A stretch of DNA of 64,000 bases from Heliocidaris tuberculata (lineage: Eukaryota; Echinodermata; Echinoidea; Camarodonta; Echinometridae), in contig CM046832.1 of the NCBI GenBank assembly GCA_025618425.1, forward strand, positions 65,645,495-65,709,494, read 5' to 3'. The first letter of the stretch is position 1. The number at the start of each line of letters is the position of its first letter. The notes beneath the pieces were generated by a model that was given only the letters and a program-made list of their open reading frames with translations, did no database searches and was not told where the DNA came from. This document shows, piece by piece, positions 25,101-36,040 of this stretch. Made by a program: the position numbers and the translations under genes.

Positions 25101-28100
25101 GCAGTGACCGATGTGTGCGCGGCTGGCTCACACACCCGCTTATAACTGCAGCTTCCAATGTAGTGGGAGCCTACGCAGAGAGATATTGTTTTTACTGTTC
25201 GATCCTCGAGAACTTAGCTACTGAAAAGAAACGTTCTCATGTGAATTTTATTGATTCAAATGACATTAAAATATCTTAGAACTAACAATTAAGTGCTAAA
25301 TTTCTATATTTCATTCTGAATTAGAGGTTTTGGGGGGTTATTCACAAGTTCCAACTATGTTACCGAGTAGTCGATGGAAATTTTATAAGTCGTGTAGTGA
25401 CCTTATCGGGTAAGTACACAGTTAATCGAGTACTTGAAACGGGCCTACTGTGGATAGCTTAGCGTCACTTCTATCAAATGACACAAAACAATCTGGTGAT
25501 ATTTCAAGCTAAAGTGAGCAAGATCACCTTTTGCATAACATTTACATAAAAATATTGATGAGATACATACATGTAAGTAAGTACACACAGAGAACAAAAC
25601 CTACAAATATTGTCTATTGTTGATCAAAATATGGAAATTTCTAAGCCTTTCCATGACTCTCAACTTATCTGATACCAGCCAGAAAAAATATAAATTCTTG
25701 TCAAGTCTGGATTTTTCACAAAAGTGGCCTTTGCTCACTCCAGTGAAAATATCTCTACATGCATCTTTAGAGAACCTAAGCTATCCACAGGTCAGGCCTT
25801 AAATTCGTCATTTTTAGGGCAAGGCCAATTTGCCCTTAAATGCCTCACATTTCTAAGGGCACTAAGGCCACTACAATGGGTACCAACCAAGGCCAAAGTC
25901 GTTTTACAAAAATGGCATCGAAGGCCAAAATGTTTTCTGCATATTTTTTTATATGTGTTTCAAATAATAAAATTGTGCGTGTTCAATCTCCCATTAGCCT
26001 CTACACAAGTATAGTACTGGTAAAATTGCCACTAATTGGGTTTGCAACCTTGCAACTTTCAGTTAATTATTATTGCGACTGTTGTAATATCTCAAAATAT
26101 GTTATTTATACCAATGATTTTCAACCTTTTCCTTTCTGCTTGATTCTGACCATGGAAAGTTTTGGTTTTGAGTGTTTTTCACCTCCCCGGCCCCCCCCCC
26201 CCCCCCCCCTGTAATTAGGCCTACATGTACTGCTCATTTGTTTAGTTGAAGTGTTGATGATTTGAATTTCTTTATTATTTGTGAATTAAACAAGAAAAAT
26301 TATATTTAGGCCAATTAAAATCATGGCGATGTTTTCATATCCCCGACCTCATAATGATCGCATCCTGGTTTCATTTTCTTCCATTCGACACCACAATTTC
26401 TATCCTTTTTTCTACAGATTTTACACAAATCCTGCGGGTGCCCTTTCCTTCCTTTTGACATTCCAGCCGACACCACAAATTTTTCTTCTTTTTTTTCACA
26501 CGCACATATTAAAGCTTGCATTTAATTTGAACATAAACTCTGCTATGTAAAAGTTGGTAAAATATTTCAAACTGTGAACCCTTTTCTGGGACACCATGTA
26601 GTGTACATGAACACCAAAATATCCTGATTTTGCTGCTTGAAAAGCATTTAAAAGGGAAGCCCATTCTGATATCAAGTTGATTTTAAAAGAAGACGAAAAA
26701 ATAAAGTAACAGATGAAGTTTGAGCAAAATCCGATAAGAAATCGGAAAGTTATGAATTTTAGAAGTTGTGATCAAGCAAACACAAATTGGCAACTTTGTG
26801 ATGTACATGTATCTTGTAAGCTCCTCTCCCATTTGCTCTGTATTTAAACAAAAAAATCTTACATGTACATGTAAGATATCTATAAATTCCTCTAAAGAAA
26901 AAATTCAATCATACATGCACCCCAGATATAATCACTGCATATATATGTTTGTTTTTAAACACAACCTGCATAAAACAAATCTATTCTTTCATTAAAATGT
27001 TAAAGAAATAAAAATATATGAAATTTTATGTACAGAGCATATATAGTAGTAGAGGACCTTGCAAGATACATGTAGGCCTATGTCACAGAGTTGCAAATTT
27101 GTGTTTGATTGATTACAACTTTAATTATTCATAACTTTCTTATTGCATTTTGCTCAAAATTTTCACTGTTTCTTTAATTTTTCTGCTTTTATTCAAATCA
27201 ACTAGGGTGGACTTCCCTTTAATATTCACTTTTGATTGAACATACATGTAACATACTACATGTACATGATATAGGGGCCAATGGGACCATGCAGCATAGG
27301 AAAGTTGATGATAAATACTGCAGAAAAATGAATTATACATGTACATGTATTTGAATTTCCTTTCCACCACAGGCCACATCAGAGTAAATTACATGTAGGT
27401 CTGAGGTTGCAGACTATAAAACAATGCTGGGTGGCATGACTATGATACAGTAGATCCTTCCTTGCTATGATGACCCTCTTTTGTTGGCTATCTGCCAAAT
27501 CTCTCAGAAAAGCACACCTCTGATTGGTCAAATGGCAGGGGTGTGTCAGAGGCTTGTTCACCAGCATAAAATGCAATCTAAACAAAATGACTAGTAGAGT
27601 GGACATAGCGCAAATATGCATGCACTCTTACATAGAGTTCTACACACATGGAAGAAAAATGTCACCGTACACACAAGCCTAACACATGTTATGTAACTTG
27701 TATAGAAAATGAATGAGAATCCATACAAATTGGCCAGTTAAGTATGAAAAAAAATTGAAAAGACCTACATAATTGTCCACTGCAAAATTCACATTTGGGA
27801 AGGCGGGATTTGCTCAAAGTTCACAGAAAACCTTGACAGAAATGTTTTTAATACTTTTTTATGTGCAGTATTCATCGCTGGTACAAGATGAAAATAAATT
27901 ACTCGTAATTATATAAAGTACTTTTCATTATTAGAAGTCTTCTTCACATTTAAAACTATTTGTACATGTTCATGAGTTCTGCGGCATGAGAACAGAAATC
28001 TCCGCATAATGCAGGGTACATGTACACATCACGATTTTACCCTCTAAAAAGTCTGGCAAGAAGTCAAAATTTTCATATTTACTTTACATCATAAACCAGA

Positions 28101-31100
28101 AGAACAAAGCTGCTTTTTCTTTTACCTGTTCACTATTACAGGATACACGTTCTATCCTCTAGTAGGAAGGTACACATATAAAGGGGAACTAAGTGTCTAC
28201 GACTAATAAATCAGCAAATTTGGGGGGAAATCAAACAAAAAGATCTAAATACATTTGTAGCCAGTATACACGTGCGGTGTTCATGTACATGAAGTCTATG
28301 CCTTCTGATCATTTGTCACAATACTTTACAAAATATTTGTGTACAGTAGGCCTAAGCACTGTAATGAGCCAGCATAAAAATTACAGGGCATTTGTCAAAT
28401 CTACTGTATTTCAAGTACCGGTATGTATGCATTACAAATTTTAAGTGCTTATATGTTATATTCAAGAAGCATATGACTCATTAGAAAACATAAACCATTC
28501 AAACTTCAAAGCAGTGGTTCTTATTTTCATGTACAATGTATTTAGAGCATTCATCTTTAACTACATGTACATGTACACATAAAAAAAATTTGCAACACCA
28601 CATCCTAACTGATCAAACATATCAAAAATTAATCATGAATGGGGAAATGAAACCTCTCCATACAAGTCTACATGTACATGTACATAAAACCTTTTGTTTC
28701 AGCGAAATGAAGTTTCTTGATAATCTTACATTTTGATAGCAATAAACCTTTATTTCATGAGAAACTGCCTATTCAAAATCATCTGAATCATGAACTGACA
28801 ATGTTGATTATCATAGTATTGTATTGTTACCATGACAGACCCTGCTATTTTGACTGATTTACATAAACGTACATGTACAATGAACATGAAGCCAAAATAC
28901 ATTTAGCACACTGTGTGAGTTGCAGTGTTGTATGGATACATTGTATATCGCATGAGTTGTTTCCGAAGGCAGTATTTTTATTACAGTCAGATTTGTAGCT
29001 ACTGTATACTGGACGGTGGGCTGCAGAACCCACCACTCAGATATACATGTAGAGTCGGAGTCCATATTAAAGTGATTTGGTAACTTTGTAGAGGCTTGAT
29101 AAACTCTGAGCTGCCTGGCCTTACATGCTATCAGTGTATGTAATATGGTGTAAAACTGAAGCCCAGGGAAAAAAAAGCACTTCAAAATCATCATGTGTGC
29201 TTCACAAAAGTAAACATATGCAAGTGACCGGAAATGCCAGACTCATTTTCCCCCATAGACTCAGAGTTAGACTAAAGCGTATGGCCATACGCTTTTGTGA
29301 ATGGGAGTATTCAGTCATAGATATCTTAATAATAGCATTATATATTTGAAAACCTTTCTATGCCTGGCGTTTTATTTATCCTTCTGAATGAACATCATTA
29401 TACAAGACACTTGAAGACAGATATCAAAATTCAACAATTTATTAAATCAAGCCTCCACAAAGTTACCGAATCCTTTAAACTAACCAGCAATTTTGGCAAT
29501 ACATGTACGTCTATGCATAGAGCTCACCACTCAAGAGTTCAACATTTATATCTTTTATGTCAAATTTATCCCAAAACTGAAATCGAACAACAGGAAAAAA
29601 AAAGTACCATATGTCAGTTTTCATCAAATATCAACCTTAAGCACAATATGTGTGCTACCTAATGTATAACCTTGTTCACAGTACTGGATATTATCAATAC
29701 ATGTATTTGCACATTGTGACCTCCTTTGATACTTTGGAGGTCACACCACCATCTCATAACCTAGGGCTCCACACTAAATTTTTAAGTAGGGGGTCCGGAA
29801 TAAGATGTTTAGTCTCTATGCATTTGCCCTTTGTTAAAATTTTGAAATTTGGGGGTTCAGACTTAGATTTGTTCCAGGCGCCTGTGAGTGCCAAGCCCTG
29901 CATAAACTGTAAAAAAAAAATGTATTTAGTCTACGTGAATCAATGCAATTCTCCAAGATACTTCGATTTCATACTCCAAGTTCATCACATAGGTCAACTG
30001 ATTTGATTTATTGCTTTCTATATCATCATCTCCATAAACATATATTTCATGCTCATGAATGTGACATGAATACATTTTTTTCAATACAATTATGCTATCT
30101 GTAAAGCACTTCAAGACTTATTGCATATGATAAAGTGCTATATAAATCCATTAATCCATATTATTTCTATCATTATCACAGTATCTACATGTACGTGTAC
30201 AGATAGTCTAATAGATACTTTCATTTTTATCAGTTACTCCCAAGGTCATGTATTAATAACCTTGTTCTACATTCTCAGTTTCAGATCAACAATGCATAAT
30301 CTAATATTTGATTTCCAGTCCAAAGATTCTTAACCCAGGACATTTATGTACATTGTATACTGTATTATGCTTTCATGCTATTTATTGTATTTGTTCTGAA
30401 CATACACCCACTGTTCAATCAACATACACCCACTTTATGTACACATCAAAGATGATGATTACATAACCTTTGCTTTAACTAGAACACAATATGGAAGATT
30501 AAGCTTCCTGCATGTAAAGATAATCAATAAGCACGGTCTTTGGTTGAACTTGAAGTGCTTTTGAATCTGAATTATAGTCCAACTTGCTCCTGTGATCCTG
30601 TGAGTCCCTCCCCCCCCCCCCCCTCCCCCAGTCTGCAAGCGCATAACCTAATATGACTTTATTAGAAAATTATTGCGTCTTGAGAGAAACCTAACCTAGG
30701 TTCCTTACTCTGTGTATGGGGGTAATTGAGTTTTGACAGATGTGTTGTGTCAGGAGCAACTATAGTACAGGGCCTATGGTTGTCTTACAGTGCAGACACT
30801 CTTTTACAACTGACCAGGGTTTGTGCCTGCAAATTACCCCCCCCCCCCCCCTCCCCCACACACACAATATTTTGTGGTGGCCTGGCCTATCCTTTCACAG
30901 TTATGGTCCAATCAATAGCCATTCCTGCCTATGATCCAATAGGCTTATATTTCTGCAGTGGAAACTAACAGATAATGAGACTTTGGTACAAAAAAGTTAT
31001 AGAAACACAGATTCCATTTTCCATTATTAGAAACTGTATGGAATATGTTGGAGAGAATGCAAGAGATAGTTGAGTTCTGGGAAATTTGAAAAATAATTTG

Positions 31101-33227
31101 TGAGCTTTTTCATTCCTTTTATGTCAGCTTGGAAGAACATCATAGTAGAAATGTCTCATTATAAGGATTGTTCTTCAAATGCCCTCATGTTTTGAGAAAG
31201 TTTCTTTCACAATATGATAGCATGACATGAACTCAACTTTATCTAGGGGAATTAACCTTTCACAGAAAATTGAATGGGATCATTGGATGAAAGCACAAAA
31301 AACAGAGAAACATAATTTTTCAGTGAAAGTTTGAGATAATCCGATCAAGGAAGTTATGAATTTTTGATAGTTGAGATCACTAAATATATAGAGGTCCTGG
31401 TATTGGCAAGGAGTGATAACTCCTTGGTATTGGCAATGTGATGTCTGATGTCATCCATAGAGAACTTTGGAATTTGTATGGAAAATTTTATACATACAAG
31501 TAGTTGCTGTCATCAAGCAAACGTATGTAGCAGACAATTTTGGCCTAGTCTGTATGCAGAGACTCTATTTTGACAATTCAATGAAATTCTAAATCATGAA
31601 GCCTTGCCTGACCTTTCCAGCCTATTGGTGTATCAAATAACATTGGCAAGAGCAACTAGAGTACATAGTCTATGAGGTGCAGTCTACAGACCTACAGTTC
31701 AGTTCCTGTCATACATGTACATGTATATGTAAAGATTAACAAGGGTATATGTATGCAGACTAACTACGCCACATGCACAGCACTACGCATGCGTTTGGGG
31801 ACTCTGTACACTAGTTAGCACACGTACTGTGTCGTGATAAGAAACATCTTCTGATTTGACCAAAAAGTGGTCTAATTTCTACTAAACCAATCACAACAAA
31901 GCTTGTAAACACCAACAGAAAGCCCTTTTATTCTTCTTTTAAGGGAAATCCAACCTTAATGACAAGTTGCTCTGAAAACAAAAAGAGAAAAAAATCAGAG
32001 AAGCAGATTGGTGAAAGTCTGAACGAAATCGGATAAACAATAAGAGAGTTATGAATTTTTGAAAGTGGTTATCACTATGTACATATGGGAATTTCAAATT
32101 GGCCAGATAGGTAATGTCACTGTAAAGTAATTGCAGACAACCCCCCCCCCCCCCCCCATTCGCTCCAATACACATAATCACTAATATGTCATCAATGGTA
32201 ATTACTACCATAGTAACATTGCTCAACAGCCAATCAAATTCAAGGTTTAAATGGAAGTTACCATTGATGGCAAAGTTACCATCAATGGTAAGTTTTATGC
32301 AACAGGGCCCTGAACTGCTGACCTACTTTTTTTTAAAAATCACATTAACATTAACAGGAATTCTAAGATAACAGGCTTCACTAAACTGAAGATTGATGGA
32401 ACCTTTCAATGTTCAGTAAAAATACAAGGGGAGCACAGACCTGAGAGCAATTTAGCTCTGGAAATCTTGCAAGAACTTCCATAAAGAGGAAAAATACAAT
32501 ATTTAAAAATTGCAAGAAACTTTTAAGTTTAGCTATATACCAAATCAAAAAAGAGTTCCCATGAGCAAAAAATTATTTATAATACAAACTACAGTACCTT
32601 GAAAAGAAAGTGAATATGATGCCTAATGTACATGGAGACAGGTGTGGTTTATTGATTTTATACATGTACTACCAAAATCTAATTTAATCACATGGGTTAG
32701 GGTTAGGACAAGGTTATATATAACAAGGTTATATTTATCCTTGTTCATTGGATAAGTGGGTTAGGGTTAGGGTTAGGGTTAGGGTTAGGGTACCCAAACT
32801 ATGTGATTAAATCAAATTCTGGGTACCTGGTGCAAAAGTAAATTAGTGCCCAAACGAGCATACACTATAATACACCTGTCTACTATTGATAGAAAAGTGC
32901 AACAAACAAAATTAATAATGAAATTCATAATCAAACTGTCTAAGAATGACTTTAATTATAAGAAAAAAAAATCAGATCACACAAGTGAACTCTTGAGACT
33001 TCACTAAATTCAACATGCAAACTAAAACAAAGTAAAACTAAAAATGATCATAATTCATACCTGTAATGTTCGAATACTGCATACTTTTCCCAGTCATCTT
33101 CGTTACTTTCATAATTTTCCATTGCAGCTTGCACATCATCAACATTAACTTTGTCTGTAGCAAAAAGGATGTGAAGAGTTTCAATTAGTTCTTGCAAACT
33201 TCCAGGCTTCAAGTTGACGTCTTCCAT
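16125..33227 (-). CDS. CDO1: Cysteine dioxygenase type 1, complete, 5 exons
   Basis: CDO1 oxidises cysteine to cysteine sulfinate with non-heme iron and O2 in the cytosol, the first step toward taurine and sulfate. The five coding exons, read on the minus strand, are 33227-33061, 22021-21944, 21587-21427, 17710-17541 and 16172-16125. They join in phase through GT-AG introns to 207 aa (human 200). Iron ligands H85 and H87 lie in [11 protein letters not shown] and H141 in GLHRVEN. Crosslink Cys92 is present, as are triad S154-H156-Y158 (ASLHLYS) and substrate-binding R59 (RYTRNL). The start ATG (33227-33225) gives [15 protein letters not shown], matching the family N-terminus. The last exon is short and ends EPENN, like the human SLEN tail. 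The gene is divergent from SUCLG2. All recognised catalytic residues are intact, so it is probably functional. Confidence 0.95.
17541..17710 (-). CDS. CDO1: CDO1 coding exon 4 (third iron ligand)
   Basis: It encodes [20 protein letters not shown] and continues [18 protein letters not shown] to GERTPF. It contains iron ligand His141 and the Ser154-His156-Tyr158 triad. The acceptor is CTATTTAG|AT and the donor TTT|GTAAGT, phase 0 out. The first ~40 nt and the acceptor are duplicated twice upstream in the intron. Confidence 0.95.
17681..18060. repeat. Tandem triplication covering the 5' edge of CDO1 exon 4
   Basis: The word gattctctacccgatgaaga (17681-17700, inside exon 4) recurs as gattctctacccgatggaga at 17811 and as a diverged ttctctacccaattacgac at 17949. 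The period is about 130-137 bp. Each unit holds a splice-acceptor-like segment, about 40 nt of exon 4, and a piece of a cttcaagggagacaagaaaa repeat. Copy 2 still reads [14 protein letters not shown] after a good acceptor; copy 3 is decayed. No donor follows either copy. Confidence 0.85.
19213..19623. mobile_element. piggyBac-like MITE in CDO1 intron 3
   Basis: TTAA (19209-19212) precedes CCCTTTCAGGAC. The inverted end GTTGTGAAAGGA precedes TTAA (19624-19627). TTAA target duplication plus CCCTTT-type termini is the piggyBac hallmark. It is 411 bp without a transposase. Confidence 0.7.
20652..20915. repeat. Interstitial telomere-like GTTAGG-type repeats (degenerate)
   Basis: gttagggttagggtta before the hAT MITE and ggttatggttacggtaaggg, ggttaggtg words after it form a decayed TTAGGG-like array interrupted by the insertion. 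Confidence 0.6.
20671..20827. mobile_element. hAT-like MITE with perfect 8-bp TSD
   Basis: The left end CAGGGGCGGATCCAGG and the right end TAGATCTGCCACTG are imperfect inverted repeats. Both flanks are GGGTTATG (20663-20670 and 20828-20835), an exact 8-bp duplication as made by hAT transposases. It sits in a telomere-like GTTAGG-rich stretch in CDO1 intron 3. A relative lies at 34194-34330. Confidence 0.85.
21427..21587 (-). CDS. CDO1: CDO1 coding exon 3 (iron-site exon)
   Basis: It encodes [15 protein letters not shown] through GRDQVAYIN. It carries iron ligands His85 and His87 and the thioether-forming Cys92. LFAWPE is a strongly conserved family word. The acceptor is TTTCCCAG|C and the donor ATG|GTATGT. 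Confidence 0.95.
21944..22021 (-). CDS. CDO1: CDO1 coding exon 2
   Basis: It encodes [20 protein letters not shown] and then WSEGQG. Arg59 matches human Arg60, which contacts the cysteine carboxylate. The acceptor is TGTGCAG|G and the donor AAG|GTGAG. It is 78 nt, entering after two codon bases and leaving after two. Confidence 0.93.
23025..23904. mobile_element. TA-flanked DNA element, 880 bp, in CDO1 intron 1
   Basis: The left end is CCGTAATGTCACCAGTCG and the right end inverts to CCGTAATGTCACTAGTCG, with TA on both sides (23023-23024, 23905-23906). This fits Tc1/mariner-type target choice. No transposase ORF is seen, so it is non-autonomous. Confidence 0.8.
24279..26598. mobile_element. 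TA-flanked mariner-like element, host of a nested insertion
   Basis: The left end CAGTGTGTCCCAGAAAA and the inverted right end CATGGTGTCCCAGAAAA extend with ACAGTT.GAAA to about 35 bp. TA flanks at 24277-24278 and 26599-26600. No transposase is recognisable. Without the 1.09 kb hAT-like insertion it would be about 1.2 kb. Parts of the interior look like further repeat material. Confidence 0.7.
24369..25447. mobile_element. hAT-like non-autonomous element nested in the mariner-like element
   Basis: The left end TAGGCCCGTTTTCGGTAGTC and right end GAGTACTTGAAACGGGCCTA are inverted. Perfect 8-bp duplications CTGTGGAT flank it (24361-24368 and 25448-25455). An 8-bp TSD with TAGG-type termini fits the hAT superfamily. 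It holds a 100-codon minus-strand ORF (25067-24765) with no recognised domain. Confidence 0.85.
26649..27222. mobile_element. TTAA-flanked MITE in CDO1 intron 1
   Basis: TTAA (26649-26652) then AAGGGAAGCCCATTCTGAT; the right end GGGTGGACTTCCCT precedes TTAA (27219-27222). The arms share cataactttctta and caaatttgtgtttgat in opposite orientations. Same family as 1-204 and 39483-40042. Confidence 0.8.
27223..31060. other. CDO1 intron 1 DNA rich in TACATGTACATGTA palindromes
   Basis: No exon or RNA gene is recognised. Self-complementary acatgtacatgt words recur, for example near 27337, 28016, 28561, 28670, 28868 and 30187. Poly(C) tracts lie near 30607-30623 and 30837-30851. Confidence 0.5.
31061..31247. 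mobile_element. MITE, GAGTTCTGG family (copy 2, internally deleted)
   Basis: agatagttgagttctgg at the left and catgaactcaactttatct at the right are inverted. The inner words match the 374-bp copy at 15267-15640, but the middle is missing. Confidence 0.7.
31938..32120. repeat. Left arm of TTAA MITE family (solo arm)
   Basis: ttttaagggaaatccaacc starts the arm, with aaatcggataaac, gttatgaatttttg and aaattggccag in family order. No right arm follows; a C16 tract ends it. Confidence 0.6.
32757..32790. repeat. Interstitial (GGGTTA)n telomere-like array
   Basis: Five perfect gggtta units follow a degenerate lead (ggttagggttagg at about 32696-32709). It lies in CDO1 intron 1, about 270 bp downstream of exon 1 on the gene strand. 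Confidence 0.85.
33061..33227 (-). CDS. CDO1: CDO1 coding exon 1
   Basis: It encodes residues 1-55 plus two bases of Arg56 ([20 protein letters not shown] onward, ending AVFEHYR). The donor is CAG|GTATGA. It aligns with the human N-terminal helical region, including a YES..W..Y pattern. The ATG is the first in frame. Confidence 0.93.
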
Positions 33228-34193
33228 GTTTTCGCTGCGTGTATCTGTGCACTTGTACTAGAATATATACTGCAGCAGCAATCTAAGTTAGAAACCCTAA
33301 CAGATCTGAGTCAAAGACGAGCTAGCAAATTCAATTCACTCACAGTCAGAGCTCTGCGGGAGATGAGACAAGAAGTTAGGCGCGATTTTGAAGGGTTAAC
33401 ACCCCAGTACTCAGGCGCGGGGAACTAATGGCGACGAGTATTTCGATGGTATGAGGAAAACAATCCAGTGTTGATCCAAGAACTCCTTGGTTGATCTAAT
33501 TTTCAGAATGACACTACTCACTAGATTGAGTACCGTAGATCTAGTCTGCCTGTGAATCTAAGAATTCAAAGTCAACAGTAAAAGTCTTCAAGATAAAGAC
33601 TGTCTTGGTCAATGCGTTGCAACTTTTTCTAATTTATGATATGAATCTTGATCTCAGATCTTCGGTATACACGTGTACGTGTGTGTGTACGTGTGTATGT
33701 ATGTACGTATTTTATCGACGTGACAAGCTCAAGGATATAGGTACGTCTACACAAAATAATAAACGTGTCCAAAAAGTACGTACCGGCATATTATACCGGT
33801 ATACGTATACGGTTTTTGTTTCCGTATTGCGCGCGCCCATCCTGCTAATGAAATGACGACGAATGAATGATGAATGAATGAGTTTATTTCATAATACTGC
33901 AGAAATCTGCCGTGAACATCACAATAGACCGCTTCGGTAATGTTGCAAATTTTATACATACCTTTCAAACAAAGGTTGTTCTTGACAACCTCAAAGCTTG
34001 CCGGAGGCTTGCCGGACATAGCAACAAGTAATGTATGCAAACTGGATTCCAAGCATTGAGGTGCTCATTTATAAAAAGCAGGTTAATGGAATAGCTCATC
34101 ACTAGGTGCTCAGAGAATTAAGAAGTGTGCATAAATTTGTATACATTACAGAAAAACCGGTCTATTTTAAAGTATAAGTCATGCAGTGGTGAA
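33228..34193. other. 5' flank of CDO1
   Basis: This contains the presumed 5' UTR and promoter of CDO1. A GC-richer stretch (33350-33440) and a GTGTACGT microsatellite (33672-33712) are visible. No TATA box is obvious. Open frames here overlap the exon in the wrong strand and are not genes. Confidence 0.45.
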
Positions 34194-34330
34194 TCCAGGA
34201 TTTTGTAAAAGAGGGGCCACAGTGCCGTAAAAGTACAGGGGTCTTTTTTTTTTTTTTTTTTTATTGTGTACTTTGGGGTTTCAAGGGGGAGGGGCATGGG
34301 CAAGTTCTCCCTTATGTAGATTCGCCACTG
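34194..34330. mobile_element. hAT-like MITE (second copy of the 20671 family)
   Basis: The left end CAGTGGTGAATCCAGGATTT and right end TAGATTCGCCACTG are inverted. Flanks aagtcatg and cagtcata agree at 6 of 8 positions, consistent with a decayed 8-bp TSD. It has a T18 run inside. Confidence 0.7.
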
Positions 34331-34531
34331 CAGTCATAGTTCAAATATTGAATACAGATCATAATCAATAACACTTTCAATGTAATCAAGAGTGACAATT
34401 ACATTAGTCAGGCCCGTAACTGGGGGTGGGGGGGGGGGGGGGGGCGGGGGTCGAACGCTCCCTCGGAAAGGTCCAAAAATTCTAGTTGTATACGGTAGTC
34501 AATAGAAAAGACAGTATCATAGGAGAACCTA

Positions 34532-34935
34532 CACTGTAAAACATTACTGTAGTTATTTACAGTAACTTACTGGCAACCCGGCTACACAGTAAAATACTGT
34601 ATCATTTACAGTTAAATACTAGCTGTATTTTTACAGTTAAAATATTGTATTTTTACAGTTATGTATTGCTGTTTACCGTTTAACTGTAGAATAAACAGTA
34701 CAATACCGTGAAAAATACAGTAAGGCCAAAAAAAATTTTTTGTTTGGTTGTCCTCCAGTGACATTTTTTGTAAAAGAGGGTCGGTCGGTCGGATTTTTTT
34801 TTTTTTTTTTTTTTTTTGGAGAAAATATTAAAGTTTCGCCATGGTTGCTGGGCTTTGTTCGCTTTTCCACGTAAGTTTTGCCGTGGTTGGGTTTTGAAAA
34901 AAAAAAAAAATTGGGTCGGTCGGTCGAGGACAACG

Positions 34936-34970
<35 letters not shown>

Positions 34971-35035
34971 CTAATTTACTGTGCAGCGGGTTGCCAGTAA
35001 TTTACTGTAAATGCCTACATTAATTTTTTACAGTG
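34532..35035. mobile_element. TA-flanked element with CACTGTAAAA ends and a nested insertion
   Basis: The left end CACTGTAAAACATTACTGTA and right end inverted CACTGTAAAAAATTAATGTA continue through ggcaacccgctgcacagtaa-type words for about 65 bp. TA flanks both sides. The middle (34725-34965) looks like a second inverted-repeat unit (ggttgtcctc / gaggacaac) with T and A homopolymers and ggtcggtcgg words. Confidence 0.75.
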
Positions 35036-35143
35036 TAAGGAAAAGCACAGCTTGTTAAAACTAGGTTCACCAATTAAAGAGAATTAGGGCCTACAACATT
35101 ATGTAAACATATAGATATGGCAGTTAAGAGACGAGACAAGATA

Positions 35144-35333
35144 CAGTGAAACCTTTATATAAAGATCACTCAAGGGAGACAAGAAAAGCGGTCTTTATGA
35201 GCAGGTGGTCTTTATGGACAGGTTCCTTTAATACACATTTCAATGAGAAACATTGTTCAAGGGAAACAAACATTGTGGTCTTTATAGACAGGTGGTCTTT
35301 CTATACAGGTGGTCGCTCAAGCAGGTTTGACTG
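35144..35333. mobile_element. TA-flanked element, CAGTGAAACCT / GGTCTTTAT family
   Basis: The left end CAGTGAAACCTTTATATAAA and right end gcaggtttgactg are inverted, flanked by TA. The interior repeats ggtctttatg.acaggtgg. Fragments of the same family occur at 17750-18170 (with the CDO1 exon-edge duplications) and at 54098-54235. Confidence 0.75.
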
Positions 35334-36040
35334 TATAAGTAAAAAAAGAAATAAACACACATAAACATCACTAAAACATCAAAATAAAAATAAGCTTATA
35401 AGAGCAGTTAATTTCATCTATGGGTTTAAAGTAGTAGAAAATCCAGATACACATCATAGTGAGCTGTGCATGATCAAAAAGATGTCTTGGAGGAAGGGTT
35501 TTGTTTTTGTTATGTTTAGACAGTATATAGACACAATGCAGGCAAAAAAGCAAATACAATTATTATGAACTTATATAATTATAGTGTAACAGCTAATTAG
35601 ATAATGTTTAAGGTTTCTTCTAAAAGATTTAAGAGAGGAAGCTTGCTTTAGCCTGTTAGATTTGAATCAAGATGATTACAATAAAAGGGCCCATTGTAAA
35701 TTAATGTTTTCTGGGATGAGTACGAAGAAGATTGTGGTAAACGAAAGAAAGAGGATTGACGTGTATAGAATTATTGTCTATAGTCTATATGCCTATCAGC
35801 CTATGCATACGATCGACTGCGATCCGATTTTGGATATAAATCCCAATATCATTAAAATATGGGCATTTCAACAAATAAAATCTACCTGATTTAGGTTCTG
35901 AACATTTATATGAATACTAAACATATGATTTGGGTGAGCTGTCGGGTATACCCGGAATAAGCCTATATATATAATAATTATATAAGGGCCAAATCAGTTT
36001 CAAATCGTAGATAATATAGAACTGCTTTGACGTCACTATA
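35334..36040. other. Gene-free intergenic stretch
   Basis: AT-rich sequence without a recognisable gene, RNA or complete repeat. Confidence 0.5.

Noticed and set aside
33192..33428. 78-codon plus-strand frame overlapping CDO1 exon 1
   Set aside because: It begins with a non-ATG codon and is the antisense shadow of CDO1 exon 1.
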